Shown: positions 51,510 to 61,900 of the stretch, piece after piece
How the letters are laid out: every line of letters begins with the position of its first letter
Position numbering within the stretch: the first letter of the stretch is position 1
NCBI RefSeq assembly: GCF_007970805.1
Contig: NZ_CP042433.1
Coordinates: forward strand, 2,232,001-2,296,000
Source: Flavisolibacter ginsenosidimutans
Lineage (GTDB): Bacteria; Bacteroidota; Bacteroidia; Chitinophagales; Chitinophagaceae
DNA: 64,000 bases
Direction: 5' to 3'
Notes under the pieces: generated by a model
Databases searched by the model: none
The model's input: only the letters and a program-made list of their open reading frames with translations
What the model was told of the DNA's origin: nothing
Program-made: the position numbers and the translations under genes

Positions 51510-52598
51510 TCATTCGGCCAACACTGCGGTTTCAACCTGCCGTTTTTGTTTTCTTTTATCCGAAGGCGCCGCAAGCCTTTCGCCTTCTTTCACTGGCGTT
51601 CCAAACAAAGGCAAACCTTCATCGCTCCACGAAAACTTTTGTGCCCGCACCGAACGATGCCCGCCGCAACCCTGCCCAGCCTCGCTGTTGGCGTGATAAA
51701 TTATCCAATCCTCTGTGCCATCGGCTGATTTGAAAAACGAATTGTGCCCCGGTGCGTAAACCTTGTTTTCTATTGACGTTGCAAACACAGGCCGCTCACT
51801 TTTCTTCCACGATGATGAATCGAGCAAATTATCATTGCCGGTTAAGGTTAAAAGACCCAGTGAATAATTATCGGTCCAACAACCGCTGGCCGAATAAACA
51901 ATAAACAATTTGTCTTTGTGAAGAAGCGCTTCGGGCCCTTCGTTCACCGAAACATGCGGTGGATTTTCGGCATCGTGTAAATCGCCGTACCGCTCCCAAT
52001 CAAACACGGGGCTTGAAATGCGCACACGGTCGCCGTCTACCGTCCAGGGATTTTTTAGTTTGGCAATGTAAATGTCTTGTTCACCGTTTGCATCGCCTTC
52101 CCATCCAGACCAGATCACGTACCATTGTTTTTTAAAGCTAAATACCGAACCGTCAATGGCCCACTTGTCGGTTGCCGCGGCAATCTTTCCTTTAAAAACC
52201 CACCGGCCTTTCATTGGATCGTGTGAAGAATTTTCCAAAGCATACAAGCGATGATTGTCGTTCTTTCCGTCATCAGCCGCAAAATAGAAATACCATTTGT
52301 TGTTGATGAAATGCAACTCCGGCGCCCATAGTTGTTTTGAATACATCGTGCCGTCGGGCGGCTGCCAAATAAGTTTTTTTTCGGCCGTTTTTAAATTGGC
52401 GATGTTGGTTGTTTTGTACAACACAATATTCCGTCCCGTTGTGTGTGTGAAGTAATAATAGCCGTCTTTTTGAATTATCCAGGGGTCGGCGCCTGAAGGC
52501 AACAAGGGATTGGTAAAATAATTTTGCGCCGCCGCGCAAAAGCCCGTCAGCAAAAAGAAAAACAGGAAGCAGTGCGGTATTGTTTTTACAGATGGCAT
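51510..52598 (-). CDS. GH43 family glycosidase (first of two)
   Basis: A 362-residue enzyme with a five-bladed propeller. The three catalytic acids lie in ADPWIIQKDG (base), WAIDGSVF (pKa modulator) and NEGPEALLHK (acid). Signal peptide HCFLFFFLLTGFCAAAQ. GH43 enzymes remove arabinose or xylose side chains. It is very similar along its length to the next gene upstream (52753), suggesting duplication. The C-terminus has a short Lys/Arg tail. Confidence 0.93.
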   Translation of the reverse strand: MPSVKTIPHCFLFFFLLTGFCAAAQNYFTNPLLPSGADPWIIQKDGYYYFTHTTGRNIVLYKTTNIANLKTAEKKLIWQPPDGTMYSKQLWAPELHFINNKWYFYFAADDGKNDNHRLYALENSSHDPMKGRWVFKGKIAAATDKWAIDGSVFSFKKQWYVIWSGWEGDANGEQDIYIAKLKNPWTVDGDRVRISSPVFDWERYGDLHDAENPPHVSVNEGPEALLHKDKLFIVYSASGCWTDNYSLGLLTLTGNDNLLDSSSWKKSERPVFATSIENKVYAPGHNSFFKSADGTEDWIIYHANSEAGQGCGGHRSVRAQKFSWSDEGLPLFGTPVKEGERLAAPSDKRKQKRQVETAVLAE

Positions 52599-52752
52599 TA
52601 CTAAGTCTTGTCCGTTATTGGCTATAGTTTTTTATTCTATTTCGTAGTTTAACCACAGGACCATAAAGACATAGGTTTCACATTGGACTTCTATGGGCGC
52701 CTATGTTTCTATGCGATTGATTGGGTCCATGCGATAAAACGTATAACCTTTT

Positions 52753-53823
52753 TTATTCCCCCGAAGGTTTTGTGATGGGCATATTGATGTTTACCGGCGT
52801 TCCAAAAGCGGGTGTGCCATCGGCATTCCACGTAAACTTTTGTATTCGTGGACTTCTGCTGTCACCGCATTGCAAACCGCTTTGTGGATTGGCGTGATAA
52901 AGTATCCAATCTTCCGTTCCATCCACCGATTTAAAAAAAGAATTGTGTCCTGGACCAAATGCGCCACCGTTGGTATTTTTTGTAAACACGGGTGTTGTAT
53001 TCTTTGTCCAATCGCTTGCGTTTAACGGATCGCCGCCGTCCTTTAAGGTGAGCATACCAAGACAATAATCATCCGTCCAACAACCACTGGCCGAGTAAAT
53101 CAAAAACACTTTACCGGCTGCATTTTTCAAAACCTCCGGGCCTTCGTTCACAGCCGGCGGCGCACCATTCATCTCCCAAGCGTATTGCGGTGATGAAATC
53201 AAACTGCGGGCAGTTTCCAGCGTCCACGGATTGCTCATGCGGGCAATGTAAATTCGTTGGTTGTTGTCAGTGGCGGATGCCCATCCGCTCCAGATAAAAT
53301 AATTTTTGTTGTTGTAGTTAAGCACCGTTCCGTCAATGGCAAAATAGTCCGCGGCCGCATCCCCAATTTGTCCTTTGTCTGTCCACGTTCCGCTCAGTGG
53401 ATCGGATGATGCGTTCTCTAAAACAAAGGTCCGTTGCGTGTTGTTTGCACCCGAACCGGCCGTGTAATACACGTACCATTTGTTTTCGAGAAAATGCAGC
53501 TCAGGCGCCCAAACATTCTTTGAATTTGCGCCGTTTGCCGGTGCGCTCCAAACGGTTTGCGGGTTTGCGTTTTTCAAGTCCGAGACCTTGCTTGTTTTCC
53601 AAAGCGCAACGCGGTTGCCAAGCGTATGCGTGTAATAGTAATTCGAACCTGATTTAATGATCCAGGGATCGGGGCCGGACGAAAGCAAGGGATTGGTGAA
53701 TGTGTTTGTTGCAGGCGGGGACGGATTGTTTCCATCGCCGCCACCGCTTCCTTTGCCGCACGAAGCGACAGCGACTACAAACAGCAAAACTTTCAATCGT
53801 AAAAGAAGGCTTACGGAATTCAT
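52753..53823 (-). CDS. GH43 family lipoprotein (second of two)
   Basis: A 356-residue paralogue of the 51510 protein with the same catalytic acids (GPDPWIIKSG, FAIDGTVL, NEGPEVLKN). Unlike it, this copy begins with a lipoprotein signal (VLLFVVAVASC) followed by GKGSGGGDG, a likely surface-export signal of Bacteroidota. So one enzyme is probably periplasmic or soluble and the other is surface-anchored. The start at 53823 is set by the lipoprotein signal. It follows susD by 59 bases. Confidence 0.93.
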   Translation of the reverse strand: MNSVSLLLRLKVLLFVVAVASCGKGSGGGDGNNPSPPATNTFTNPLLSSGPDPWIIKSGSNYYYTHTLGNRVALWKTSKVSDLKNANPQTVWSAPANGANSKNVWAPELHFLENKWYVYYTAGSGANNTQRTFVLENASSDPLSGTWTDKGQIGDAAADYFAIDGTVLNYNNKNYFIWSGWASATDNNQRIYIARMSNPWTLETARSLISSPQYAWEMNGAPPAVNEGPEVLKNAAGKVFLIYSASGCWTDDYCLGMLTLKDGGDPLNASDWTKNTTPVFTKNTNGGAFGPGHNSFFKSVDGTEDWILYHANPQSGLQCGDSRSPRIQKFTWNADGTPAFGTPVNINMPITKPSGE

Positions 53824-53882
53824 GCAAAACAAATAATTGAGAAGATGAACGAGGTGCTGCGCAAACACAGCACCTGGTGAAA

Positions 53883-55463
53883 TCAATAACCCGGATTTTG
53901 TTTCAGGTTCGGGTTGTTGTCCAAATCAAATTGCGGGATGGGCAACACTTCATTTTTGCCTGTTTTGAAATTGACAAAGGCCGGATCTTTCGATGAAAGC
54001 GATGCGCTTAAATCGCCCCAGCGAATCAGGTCTTCCCAGCGATGGCCTTCGCCCGAAAGCTCGGTGATGCGCTCGTGTTTTAACTGCGTTAAAAAAGCTT
54101 GTTGGCTCAAGCCCGGCATAGCTGCTGTCAGCGTTTTCAAACCCGCACGCACTCTTACTTTGTCAACGAAAGTATAGGCCTGCGTCGTTTGCCCCAATGC
54201 GTTCAACGCTTCCGCATACAGCAGCAACACATCCGCATAACGCAGGTAACGGTAGTTGTTGCCGGAGTGAAAGACTTCACCGTTCATCGTCGCATCGTCT
54301 AAAAATTTGCGCCAGTAAACGGTACGATTGGTAGCCACGGCGATGGGGTCGTTCAAATCGTTTGAATAAGCACGTGAGGTCCATGTTTGTCCGTAAACCA
54401 AAGTAAAGTTCGGGCCGCGTACGTCGGTTGAATCATACAGGAAAGTTGCAGCTACACGCGGGTCGCGTTGACCGTTTGTTTGGCTCTCCTTTAAAAACTC
54501 CCACACGACCCAACGAAAAGCCTGCCCGTCGGTAAAGCCAATGGGACGCGGTGCAAAGAAGGGCGGAATGGACGTGCCGTAATTCAATTTGTCGGGTGTG
54601 TGGTTTGGATCGCCGTCGCCGGCATCGTTGTCAAAGGCATCAATCGGATTGGCCGCGTTTTGAAACTCAAATACCGACTCGGAATTGTTTTCCGTTGTTT
54701 CAATGAAGTTGTCGCGGTAATTGGCTACGAGGTTGTAGTTACTTGCACCCGGGCCTTCTGCCAACCATTGCAAGGCATCCTTCGCTTGTTGCCATTTGCG
54801 TTGCTGCATGTACACCTTGCCCAGCATGGCATAAGCTGCGCCTTTTGTTGCACGGCCCTTGTTGCTCGCATCATAAGTTGCTGGCAAAGCCGTTGTTGCA
54901 TCGGTAAAGTCCTGCGCAGCCTGTGCGTAAACTCCGTCTTGCGGTGTGGTGGACGGATAATACTCACTTGGTTTAGGTACGTGCAATATCACGGGCACAT
55001 TGCCGTAATGCAAGGCCAGCGTATAATAAAAAAGTCCGCGCATAAACTTTGCTTCACCCAGCAATTGTTGCTTTTGCGTGTTGTCCATGTTGATGGCCGG
55101 CACGTTGTCCAAAACCTGGTTGCAACGGTTGATGCCGGTGTAGCAATCGTACCACAAACTTGTAATCAAGCCATCGTTGTAATTCTCGTAGTTGAACAGG
55201 TCGTAGTAATTGCGAATCCACGGCGCGGGACTGGTACTGAAGCCTTCATCAGCACGTATGATGGTAAGAAAGTGCATCCACCGGCTAAGGCCTGCGCGGT
55301 GATACGTGCTGTAAATGGCGTTCACACCCAGTTGCGCATCATTGGCCGTTTGCCAAAACTGTTGCGTGGTGGGTTGGTTGGGATTGGCAATGTTCAATTC
55401 ACTCTTTTTGCAGCTCATTGCCCACAAAGCCACCGTGATTATGATGAAGTATGTCTTTTTCAT
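53883..55463 (-). CDS. SusD/RagB-family glycan-binding lipoprotein
   Basis: A 526-residue surface lipoprotein (signal ITVALWAMSCKKSEL, lipidated Cys). The family layout is complete: NQPTTQQFWQTANDAQLGVNAIYSTYHRA at the start, TPR-type helices (LLGEAKFMRGLFYYTLALHYGNVPVI), DVLLLYAEALNALGQTTQAY and RITELSGEGHRWEDLIRWGDL at the end. It caps the SusC channel and gives glycan specificity. It starts 18 bases after the susC stop. The ligand is not readable from sequence. Confidence 0.96.
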   Translation of the reverse strand: MKKTYFIIITVALWAMSCKKSELNIANPNQPTTQQFWQTANDAQLGVNAIYSTYHRAGLSRWMHFLTIIRADEGFSTSPAPWIRNYYDLFNYENYNDGLITSLWYDCYTGINRCNQVLDNVPAINMDNTQKQQLLGEAKFMRGLFYYTLALHYGNVPVILHVPKPSEYYPSTTPQDGVYAQAAQDFTDATTALPATYDASNKGRATKGAAYAMLGKVYMQQRKWQQAKDALQWLAEGPGASNYNLVANYRDNFIETTENNSESVFEFQNAANPIDAFDNDAGDGDPNHTPDKLNYGTSIPPFFAPRPIGFTDGQAFRWVVWEFLKESQTNGQRDPRVAATFLYDSTDVRGPNFTLVYGQTWTSRAYSNDLNDPIAVATNRTVYWRKFLDDATMNGEVFHSGNNYRYLRYADVLLLYAEALNALGQTTQAYTFVDKVRVRAGLKTLTAAMPGLSQQAFLTQLKHERITELSGEGHRWEDLIRWGDLSASLSSKDPAFVNFKTGKNEVLPIPQFDLDNNPNLKQNPGY

Positions 55464-55481
55464 TTCGTCAATTGTTTGCGT

Positions 55482-58400
55482 TTAAAAATCAGCCTGAATG
55501 CCGAAAGAAAGAATGCGGCTTGAGGGCCAATTGCCTGCGTCAAAGCCACGCGAAATAACACCGGTTCCCTGCACATCCGGATCAAGTCCTTTGTACTTGG
55601 TGAAGGTGGCGATGTTTTGTCCGCTCACGTACACGCGTGCACTGGAGAAATTAAAACGGTTTAAAAACGTCTTCGGCAACGCAAAGGCAATTTCTACGTT
55701 GCGAATGCGCAGGTAAGAACCGCTCTCCAGCCAGCGGTCGGTTTGCGCCATGTTGTTAAAGGAAACTGTTGGATCACTTGCCTGGTCAACGGCAAGACGC
55801 GGGTCGGTACCGTTCGGATTAGCTGGCGACCAGGGATTAATGTCCTTGCGGAAATTATTCACCTGGTACGCATCAAGGTTGCGGCGAATGTCGTTGTAAA
55901 TTTTGTTGCCGAAGACGCCCACCAATTGCAGGTTAAAACTAAACTGCTTGTACGATGCGTTAAACTGTGCGCCAGTTTGCAAATTGGGCCAGGGCGAACC
56001 GGCGTACTGACGGTCATTGTTGTTGATTTGTCCATCACCGTTTGCGTCAACGTAACGTACGTCGCCGGGTTTGGCGTTTGGTTGAACTTTTTGCCCGCTC
56101 TTGCTCACGTAAGAATCAATTTCCTGTTGGCTTTTAAAAATGCCGGCCGTTTTTATCACGTACCACTCGCCAATAGAGTGGCCCACTTGCGCCCGGATAA
56201 AGTTTGTGGATTCAATGTAATCAACGGCGTTGCCGCTGGCATCTTTTCCTCTTTCACCTACACCAAGAACGCGGTTTTTAATGGTCGTGAAATTGGCCGA
56301 CACGTCCCAACGCCAGGGCGAGGAACTGGTTGGCCGGCTACGGTACGTAGCACTGAATTCAACACCCGTGTTGCGCATTGAGGCCGTGTTGGTGGCAACC
56401 GTTCCGCTAAAGCCCAAGTAAGGCGGGGGCGTTAAGAACACGAGCAGGTCTTTCGATAAAGCATTGTACACATCGAAGGACACGGTTAAGCGATTGTTTA
56501 AAACGTTTGCGTCAAAGCCGGCATTCTTCTGCGTTCTTTCTTCCCAACGTAAATCAGGATTGGTTAACTGCGATTGATAAGCGCCGGCAAACACGCCCTG
56601 GCTGATGCCGTAAACAGCCCGTGGGAAAACATTAATGACGGAGAAATAATCCCAGGAACCCAACACATCGCTAAAGCCAAGCTTACCGTAAGATGCACGC
56701 AGTTTCAAATCATTGATCCAGTTTACGTGAAAGAACTTTTCACGGTTAATACGCCAAGCCGCGGCCACTGATGGAAAGCGGCCTGTTTGAAAGTTGGGGC
56801 CGAAGCGTGAGTCCTGGTCAATGCGGCCCGTCAGCGTCAGCAAATAACGATCATCGTAGGTGTAATTAATGCGTCCGAGATAACCGTGCGAACGCCAAAA
56901 GACCGGCGTGCCTCCCGCTGCCGAAAGTGCGCCTGTGGCAGAGCCGATGGTTGTGAACAAAGTACCGTTTGCGTTTACAAGGTTTACCCTGCCGCCGCTT
57001 GTCACTTCACGCTTTTGTTCGGTGCGGGAGAAGCCTACTACGGCACTGATGGCATGGCGGCCAAAGTTGCGGTTGAAGTTCAAGGTATGTTCTAGCAACA
57101 AGTTTGTAAAGCGTTGGCGGCTTTCGTTAATGCTTGTATTCGGCGGTTGATTGGCATAGCGCCAAATGCCCGTGTCGCGAATTTCTTTGTACGTATCAAA
57201 GCTTACTTCCGCACCCGCGTTAAAGCGATACGTCAGGCCGTTAACGATGCGTACGTCAACGTAAGCGTTGCCCAGGAGTTTTGCAAAGTTGTAGGTCTGT
57301 CTGTCCAACGCAGCATTAGCAATGTAGTTGCTTGCATAGGACGGAACGTCCGACGTGCCCATGCCCCATGCGCCGGGATTGGCGGGAATACCTGCATACT
57401 GCGAACCTTTCACCGCAACAATGGGCAAAGACAAAGGCGCCTCATAAAAAGCATTCAACCCACCGCCCGGGTTTTTGCCGTTGCTGTTGCTCAGCACCAT
57501 GTTCTCACCAAAGGTGATGCGCCCTTTGCGTGCTTCCGAATTGATACGAAAAGAAGCCCGTTCAAAATCATTGGCGATCAAGATGCCTTTGTTTTTGTAA
57601 TAACCCGCCGACACCAGAATATTAGCCGTTTGCGAACCGCCCGAAAGACCGACGTTGTAGTCCTGCACAGCACCGGTGCGATAGACTTCGTTTTGCCAAT
57701 TGGTATTAATGGTATTGTTGGTCAATTGCGCGGCAATGCCTGTGGGCAGCGTTACGCCTGAATTTTGAAACTCCTGCTGCACCGTTTTTAAATATTGCGG
57801 CGCATCCATCACGTTCCATTTTTTGGGCAATTGCTGAATGCCGTAACGTGCCGAAAAAGTTACCCGCGACGGACCTTCTCGTCCTTTTTTTGTGGTAATG
57901 ATGATGACGCCGTTGCCCGCACGGGAACCGTAAATGGCGGCAGCCGAAGCGTCTTTCAAAACCTGTATCGTGGCTACGTCGTCGGGATTGATAGTCGTGT
58001 TGGCATCGGCCAGCATTCCGTCAATCACATACAAAGGCGAGGTGCTGCTGAAGTTGGAAACGCCTCTTATTTCAATCGTCGAATTTGCACCCGGCGCACC
58101 GCCGTTGCGCACCGTTACACCCGGCACGGTGCCTTGTATGGCTTCGCCTACAGACTGTGATGTAATGCGGCTCACGTTGTTCATGTTCACTACGCCGGTA
58201 GCACCCGTTAAGTCTTTTCTGCGTACGGTTTGATAGCCGATGACAACGACTTCGTTTAGTGCGGCGGCATTGCTTTGAAGCGTTGCGTTCACCGTGTTGC
58301 CAGCGCCTACGGTGGCTTCCTGTATGTTCACGCCTACGCCGCTAAACACAAGCGTAGAACCGGTAGCCGCGTTAATGGAAAAATTGCCGTTGGCGTCCGT

Positions 58401-58625
58401 AGAAGTTCCCGTCGTTGTGCCTTTCACTGTAACCGAGATACCCGCCAAAGGTTGGTTATCGGCCGAGGTAACGCGGCCTGTAACGGTGCGCTGTTGCGCA
58501 AAGCAGGCCAGTGCCGTGAAAAGCGCAAACAGGAAAAAAAGAAAAATAATCTTGAGTTTGAAACCCATGCTTTCATCTGAAGAAAGCTTTTTCGTTTTTC
58601 GTAAAGAGCGGTCCATAGCAGTCAT
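55482..58625 (-). CDS. SusC/RagA-family TonB-dependent glycan transporter
   Basis: A 1047-residue outer-membrane transporter. A signal peptide (IIFLFFLFALFTALACFAQ) is followed by a carboxypeptidase-regulatory-like domain (VTGRVTSADNQPLAGISVTVKGTTTGTSTD), plug domain (VVVIGYQTVRRKDLTGA, GVSNFSSTSPLYVIDGM, AAIYGSRAGNGVIIITTKKG) and a 22-stranded barrel ending LSFGIQADF. It imports the oligosaccharide bound by SusD. The start is M1 at 58625 or the in-frame Met at 58568 before the signal peptide; the latter is the more natural. First gene of the PUL operon. Confidence 0.96.
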   Translation of the reverse strand: MTAMDRSLRKTKKLSSDESMGFKLKIIFLFFLFALFTALACFAQQRTVTGRVTSADNQPLAGISVTVKGTTTGTSTDANGNFSINAATGSTLVFSGVGVNIQEATVGAGNTVNATLQSNAAALNEVVVIGYQTVRRKDLTGATGVVNMNNVSRITSQSVGEAIQGTVPGVTVRNGGAPGANSTIEIRGVSNFSSTSPLYVIDGMLADANTTINPDDVATIQVLKDASAAAIYGSRAGNGVIIITTKKGREGPSRVTFSARYGIQQLPKKWNVMDAPQYLKTVQQEFQNSGVTLPTGIAAQLTNNTINTNWQNEVYRTGAVQDYNVGLSGGSQTANILVSAGYYKNKGILIANDFERASFRINSEARKGRITFGENMVLSNSNGKNPGGGLNAFYEAPLSLPIVAVKGSQYAGIPANPGAWGMGTSDVPSYASNYIANAALDRQTYNFAKLLGNAYVDVRIVNGLTYRFNAGAEVSFDTYKEIRDTGIWRYANQPPNTSINESRQRFTNLLLEHTLNFNRNFGRHAISAVVGFSRTEQKREVTSGGRVNLVNANGTLFTTIGSATGALSAAGGTPVFWRSHGYLGRINYTYDDRYLLTLTGRIDQDSRFGPNFQTGRFPSVAAAWRINREKFFHVNWINDLKLRASYGKLGFSDVLGSWDYFSVINVFPRAVYGISQGVFAGAYQSQLTNPDLRWEERTQKNAGFDANVLNNRLTVSFDVYNALSKDLLVFLTPPPYLGFSGTVATNTASMRNTGVEFSATYRSRPTSSSPWRWDVSANFTTIKNRVLGVGERGKDASGNAVDYIESTNFIRAQVGHSIGEWYVIKTAGIFKSQQEIDSYVSKSGQKVQPNAKPGDVRYVDANGDGQINNNDRQYAGSPWPNLQTGAQFNASYKQFSFNLQLVGVFGNKIYNDIRRNLDAYQVNNFRKDINPWSPANPNGTDPRLAVDQASDPTVSFNNMAQTDRWLESGSYLRIRNVEIAFALPKTFLNRFNFSSARVYVSGQNIATFTKYKGLDPDVQGTGVISRGFDAGNWPSSRILSFGIQADF

Positions 58626-58995
58626 GATAAAATGTTATAGAAAAAGAAGTGAATGAAAAAAAGGCGGTTGTACCGTATGCGCTTACGGTGGAAGAACAAA
58701 ACCGCAGCGGAAAAAGATCGCTGAAAAATAAAAGGATCGGCAAACAGCGACAGGCGAGCAATCTTTATTTGTTTTCTCTTCTTCAAGCAGTGCAATCGTT
58801 TTTGAAACAGCGCAAAAAATTCGCGCCGATTCCGATATAAAATTGAGCGGAAATTTTTACGCTGCCGGTTTCATTCGTCTCAAAGTTTTATCAATCCGTC
58901 TCAAAGTTTCCCGCAACTCATCCGTTGCTTTTACAAGCACGACGCAAGCCGTCACAAAATCCTTACCTTGTTTTACCAACCGAAAAACAGCAACG
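58626..58995. other. Divergent regulatory gap of the PUL
   Basis: This region separates susC (minus) from the sensor kinase (plus). It holds a hyphenated palindrome ACCGTA-TGCGCT-TACGGT (58672-58689) and the direct repeats at 58875. Both promoters must lie here. Small frames in it (e.g. 58649-58840) look non-coding. Confidence 0.55.
58875..58910. promoter_or_regulatory. 15-bp direct repeats at 21-bp spacing, candidate regulator site
   Basis: Two copies of T[T/C]CGTCTCAAAGTTT (58875-58889 and 58896-58910, one difference) lie 21 bases apart centre to centre, i.e. two helical turns. This is the form expected of a site for a dimer of AraC-type DNA-binding domains, such as that of the regulator at 62172. 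Assignment is inferred. Confidence 0.6.
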
Positions 58996-61900
58996 GTGAG
59001 ACGAACCACGATTGCCATACTTCTCTTTCTTTTTGCACAAACATCGCAAGCACAAAACGATTATTATTTCCGTCATTACCAGGTAGAGAATGGACTTTCT
59101 CACAATACCGTTATGTGCAGCGTTCAGGACGAGCAGGGTTTTTTATGGCTGGGAACAAAGGATGGTTTAAACCGCTTTGACGGCACCTCGTTCAAAGTTT
59201 TCCGGCACGACGAAGACGACAGCACCACCATCGGCAACGATTACGTTCGCTATTTGTACAAAGACCCTTCGGGGCGATTGTTTGCGGGCACGCAACGCGG
59301 CCTTTATCAATACCATTCACGCACCGAAAGCTTTACGCACATTCCTTCGTCAGGCACAAAAACCATCAAAGAAGTGCTGAGCGATGGCCGCGGCAAACTT
59401 TGGTACATCGCCGAAGGCACGTTGGTTCAGCGAGATGAAAAGAAAAGAACAACGCGTTTTTTTTCTGTTGATAAATATTTCAGTGCAACCTCTATGTGCC
59501 TGACAAGAGACGGAAAATTTTGGGTGGCAACCTCTGACGGATTGCTCAAAAAATACAACGCAGCGATGGACGGTTTTGTTACGTACAACGTTTTTGCAAA
59601 CAAAGCCGTGACTACGCAATGGATTGAAAAAATTTACGCAACAAGCGACGGAAAAATTTTGATTGGAACGGCGGCTTACGGCGTGCTTGCGTTTGACGTT
59701 GCGACGGCTTCTTTTGCATCCGTCACCAGCCAAAACAGCGACGGCACAGGGATATTTGTGCGGGATATGCTGGCTTACGGTCCGCACGAATACTGGTTTG
59801 CCACCGAGTCGGGGCTTTTTGTTTACAACGAGACGGCGCACAAGGTCATCAATCTCAAGAAAAATTATCACAACCCTTATGCTTTGTCCGACAATGCGGT
59901 TTACACCTTGTGCAAAGACAAGGAAGGCGGCTTGTGGGCCGGAACATTTTTTGGCGGCGTAAATTATTACGCACCGCAGCTTTCGCATTTTAAAAAATAT
60001 TTTCCCGATTACAGTGAGCAAACCATCAGCGGCAATGCCGTTCGCGAAATTGTAAAAGACAAATACAACAATCTTTGGATAGGCACTGAAGACGCAGGCC
60101 TGAACAAACTTTCACCGAACGGAAATCTCACGCATTTCATGCCTGCCGGCCGTCAAAACAGTTTGGCTTATTACAACGTTCACGGGCTACTTGCCGTGGG
60201 CGACGAATTGTGGATCGGGACGTTTGAACACGGCCTTGACGTGCTCAACATTCCGTCGGGAAACGTGGTACGGCATTACAACGCAGGCAACGGAGCAGGC
60301 GATTTAAAAAGCAATTTTGTTTTCTCGCTTTGCCAAACGAAAAGCGGCGAGATATTGATTGGTACCACCGCCGGTGTCTTCCGCTACAACAAGATGGCAA
60401 ACAACTTTTCTCCCGTTACCCTTTTGAGCGGTTACACCTACGACATTCTGGAAGACCACAACGGCGTTTGGTGGAGCGCCACCATTGCCGAAGGCATCAA
60501 ATTTTTTGACCCGAAAACAAGACGAAGCGGTTCTTTTCAATACGATCCAAAAAACAAAGCCAGCATCGGCAACAACATGGTGAACACTCTGTTTGAAGAC
60601 AGCCGGGAAAACCTTTGGATTGGAACGGAAGGCGGCGGCGTGTCGAGGCTTTCCGCCGACAGAAAAAGGCTCAAACGTTTTACAACAAAGAACGGTCTGC
60701 CGAGCAATTTTGTGTTTAAAATTCTGGAAGACGATCAGCGGCAACTTTGGATCACCACGTCGCAAGGCCTGGTACAATTGAATCCCGAAACGGAAGCCAC
60801 AAAAATCTTTACTTCAGCCAACGGTTTGCTGAATGATCAGTTCAATTATAACTCCGGCCACAAAGACGAAACAGGCCGTTTGTTTTTTGGCAGCGTAAAA
60901 GGCATGATCAGTTTCATGCCTTCGGAATTAACGGTGGACAGGTTTGTGCCGCTGGTTGTTTTTACCGGCTTTCAGGTGAACAACAAAGAAGCCGTTATCG
61001 GTGAGAAAAACACCTTGCAGCAATCCATCGTTTACACAAATACCATCGGGCTTTCGCACGACCAATCTTCGTTCAGCATTGACTTTGCCGCGTTGAGTTT
61101 TGCGGCGCCGCAAATGAACCATTACGCATACAAAATGGACGGCGTAAACACGGGTTGGACTTATCTGGAAAAAAACCGTAAAGTTTATTTCACCGATCTG
61201 TCGCCGGGCAAGTACACTTTTCGTGTGAAGAGTGCCAACAGCAGCGGCGTGTGGAGCCCCAAAGAAACCACGCTTTCGATAACCGTTTTGCCGCCGTGGT
61301 GGAAATCGTCGCCGGCTTACGTCTTCTATATTTTACTAACCGTCTGCCTTGCTTTTCTTGGCATAGGTTACTATCACCGTCGCGTGAAAGAAGAGAACGA
61401 ACAAAAATTGGCCCGTCTGCATTACCAAAAAGAAAAAGAATTGTATGAAGCCAAGATGGGCTTCTTTACCAACCTGGCACACGAAATCAAAACGCCGCTT
61501 ACGCTCATCAAAGCGCCACTGGAACGGGTGATACAAAAAACCGAAGACCGTCAGGACATTAAAAACAGTTTGGCCATCATGGAACGAAACACCGAAAGGC
61601 TGATTGATTTAACCAACCAGTTGCTCGACTACCGTCAAACCGAAGCCGGCGGCTTTACGCTAACCTTTACCGAAGTGAACGTTTCGGGCCTGCTGGAAGA
61701 AATCTTTGGAAGCTTTAAACCACTTGCCGAACAAAAGAATTTGCACTACAGCCTGCACCTGCCCGCAAAAACGCTGGTGAGTTATGCCGACAGCGATGCC
61801 CTGACAAAAATCATCACCAACCTTTTGAGCAATGCCGTCAAATACGCCGGCGAAAAAGTAGCGGTGAAACTGGTGCACGAAAGCGAAAATTTTTTTATTG

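Noticed and set aside
54600..55523. A 307-residue plus-strand frame opposite susD
   Set aside because: SusD is unmistakable on the minus strand; this frame is antisense to it and Val/Ile/Arg-biased.
58573..58761. Small minus-strand frame upstream of susC
   Set aside because: Cys/Phe-rich, without family or start context; it lies in the promoter region of susC and overlaps its start.
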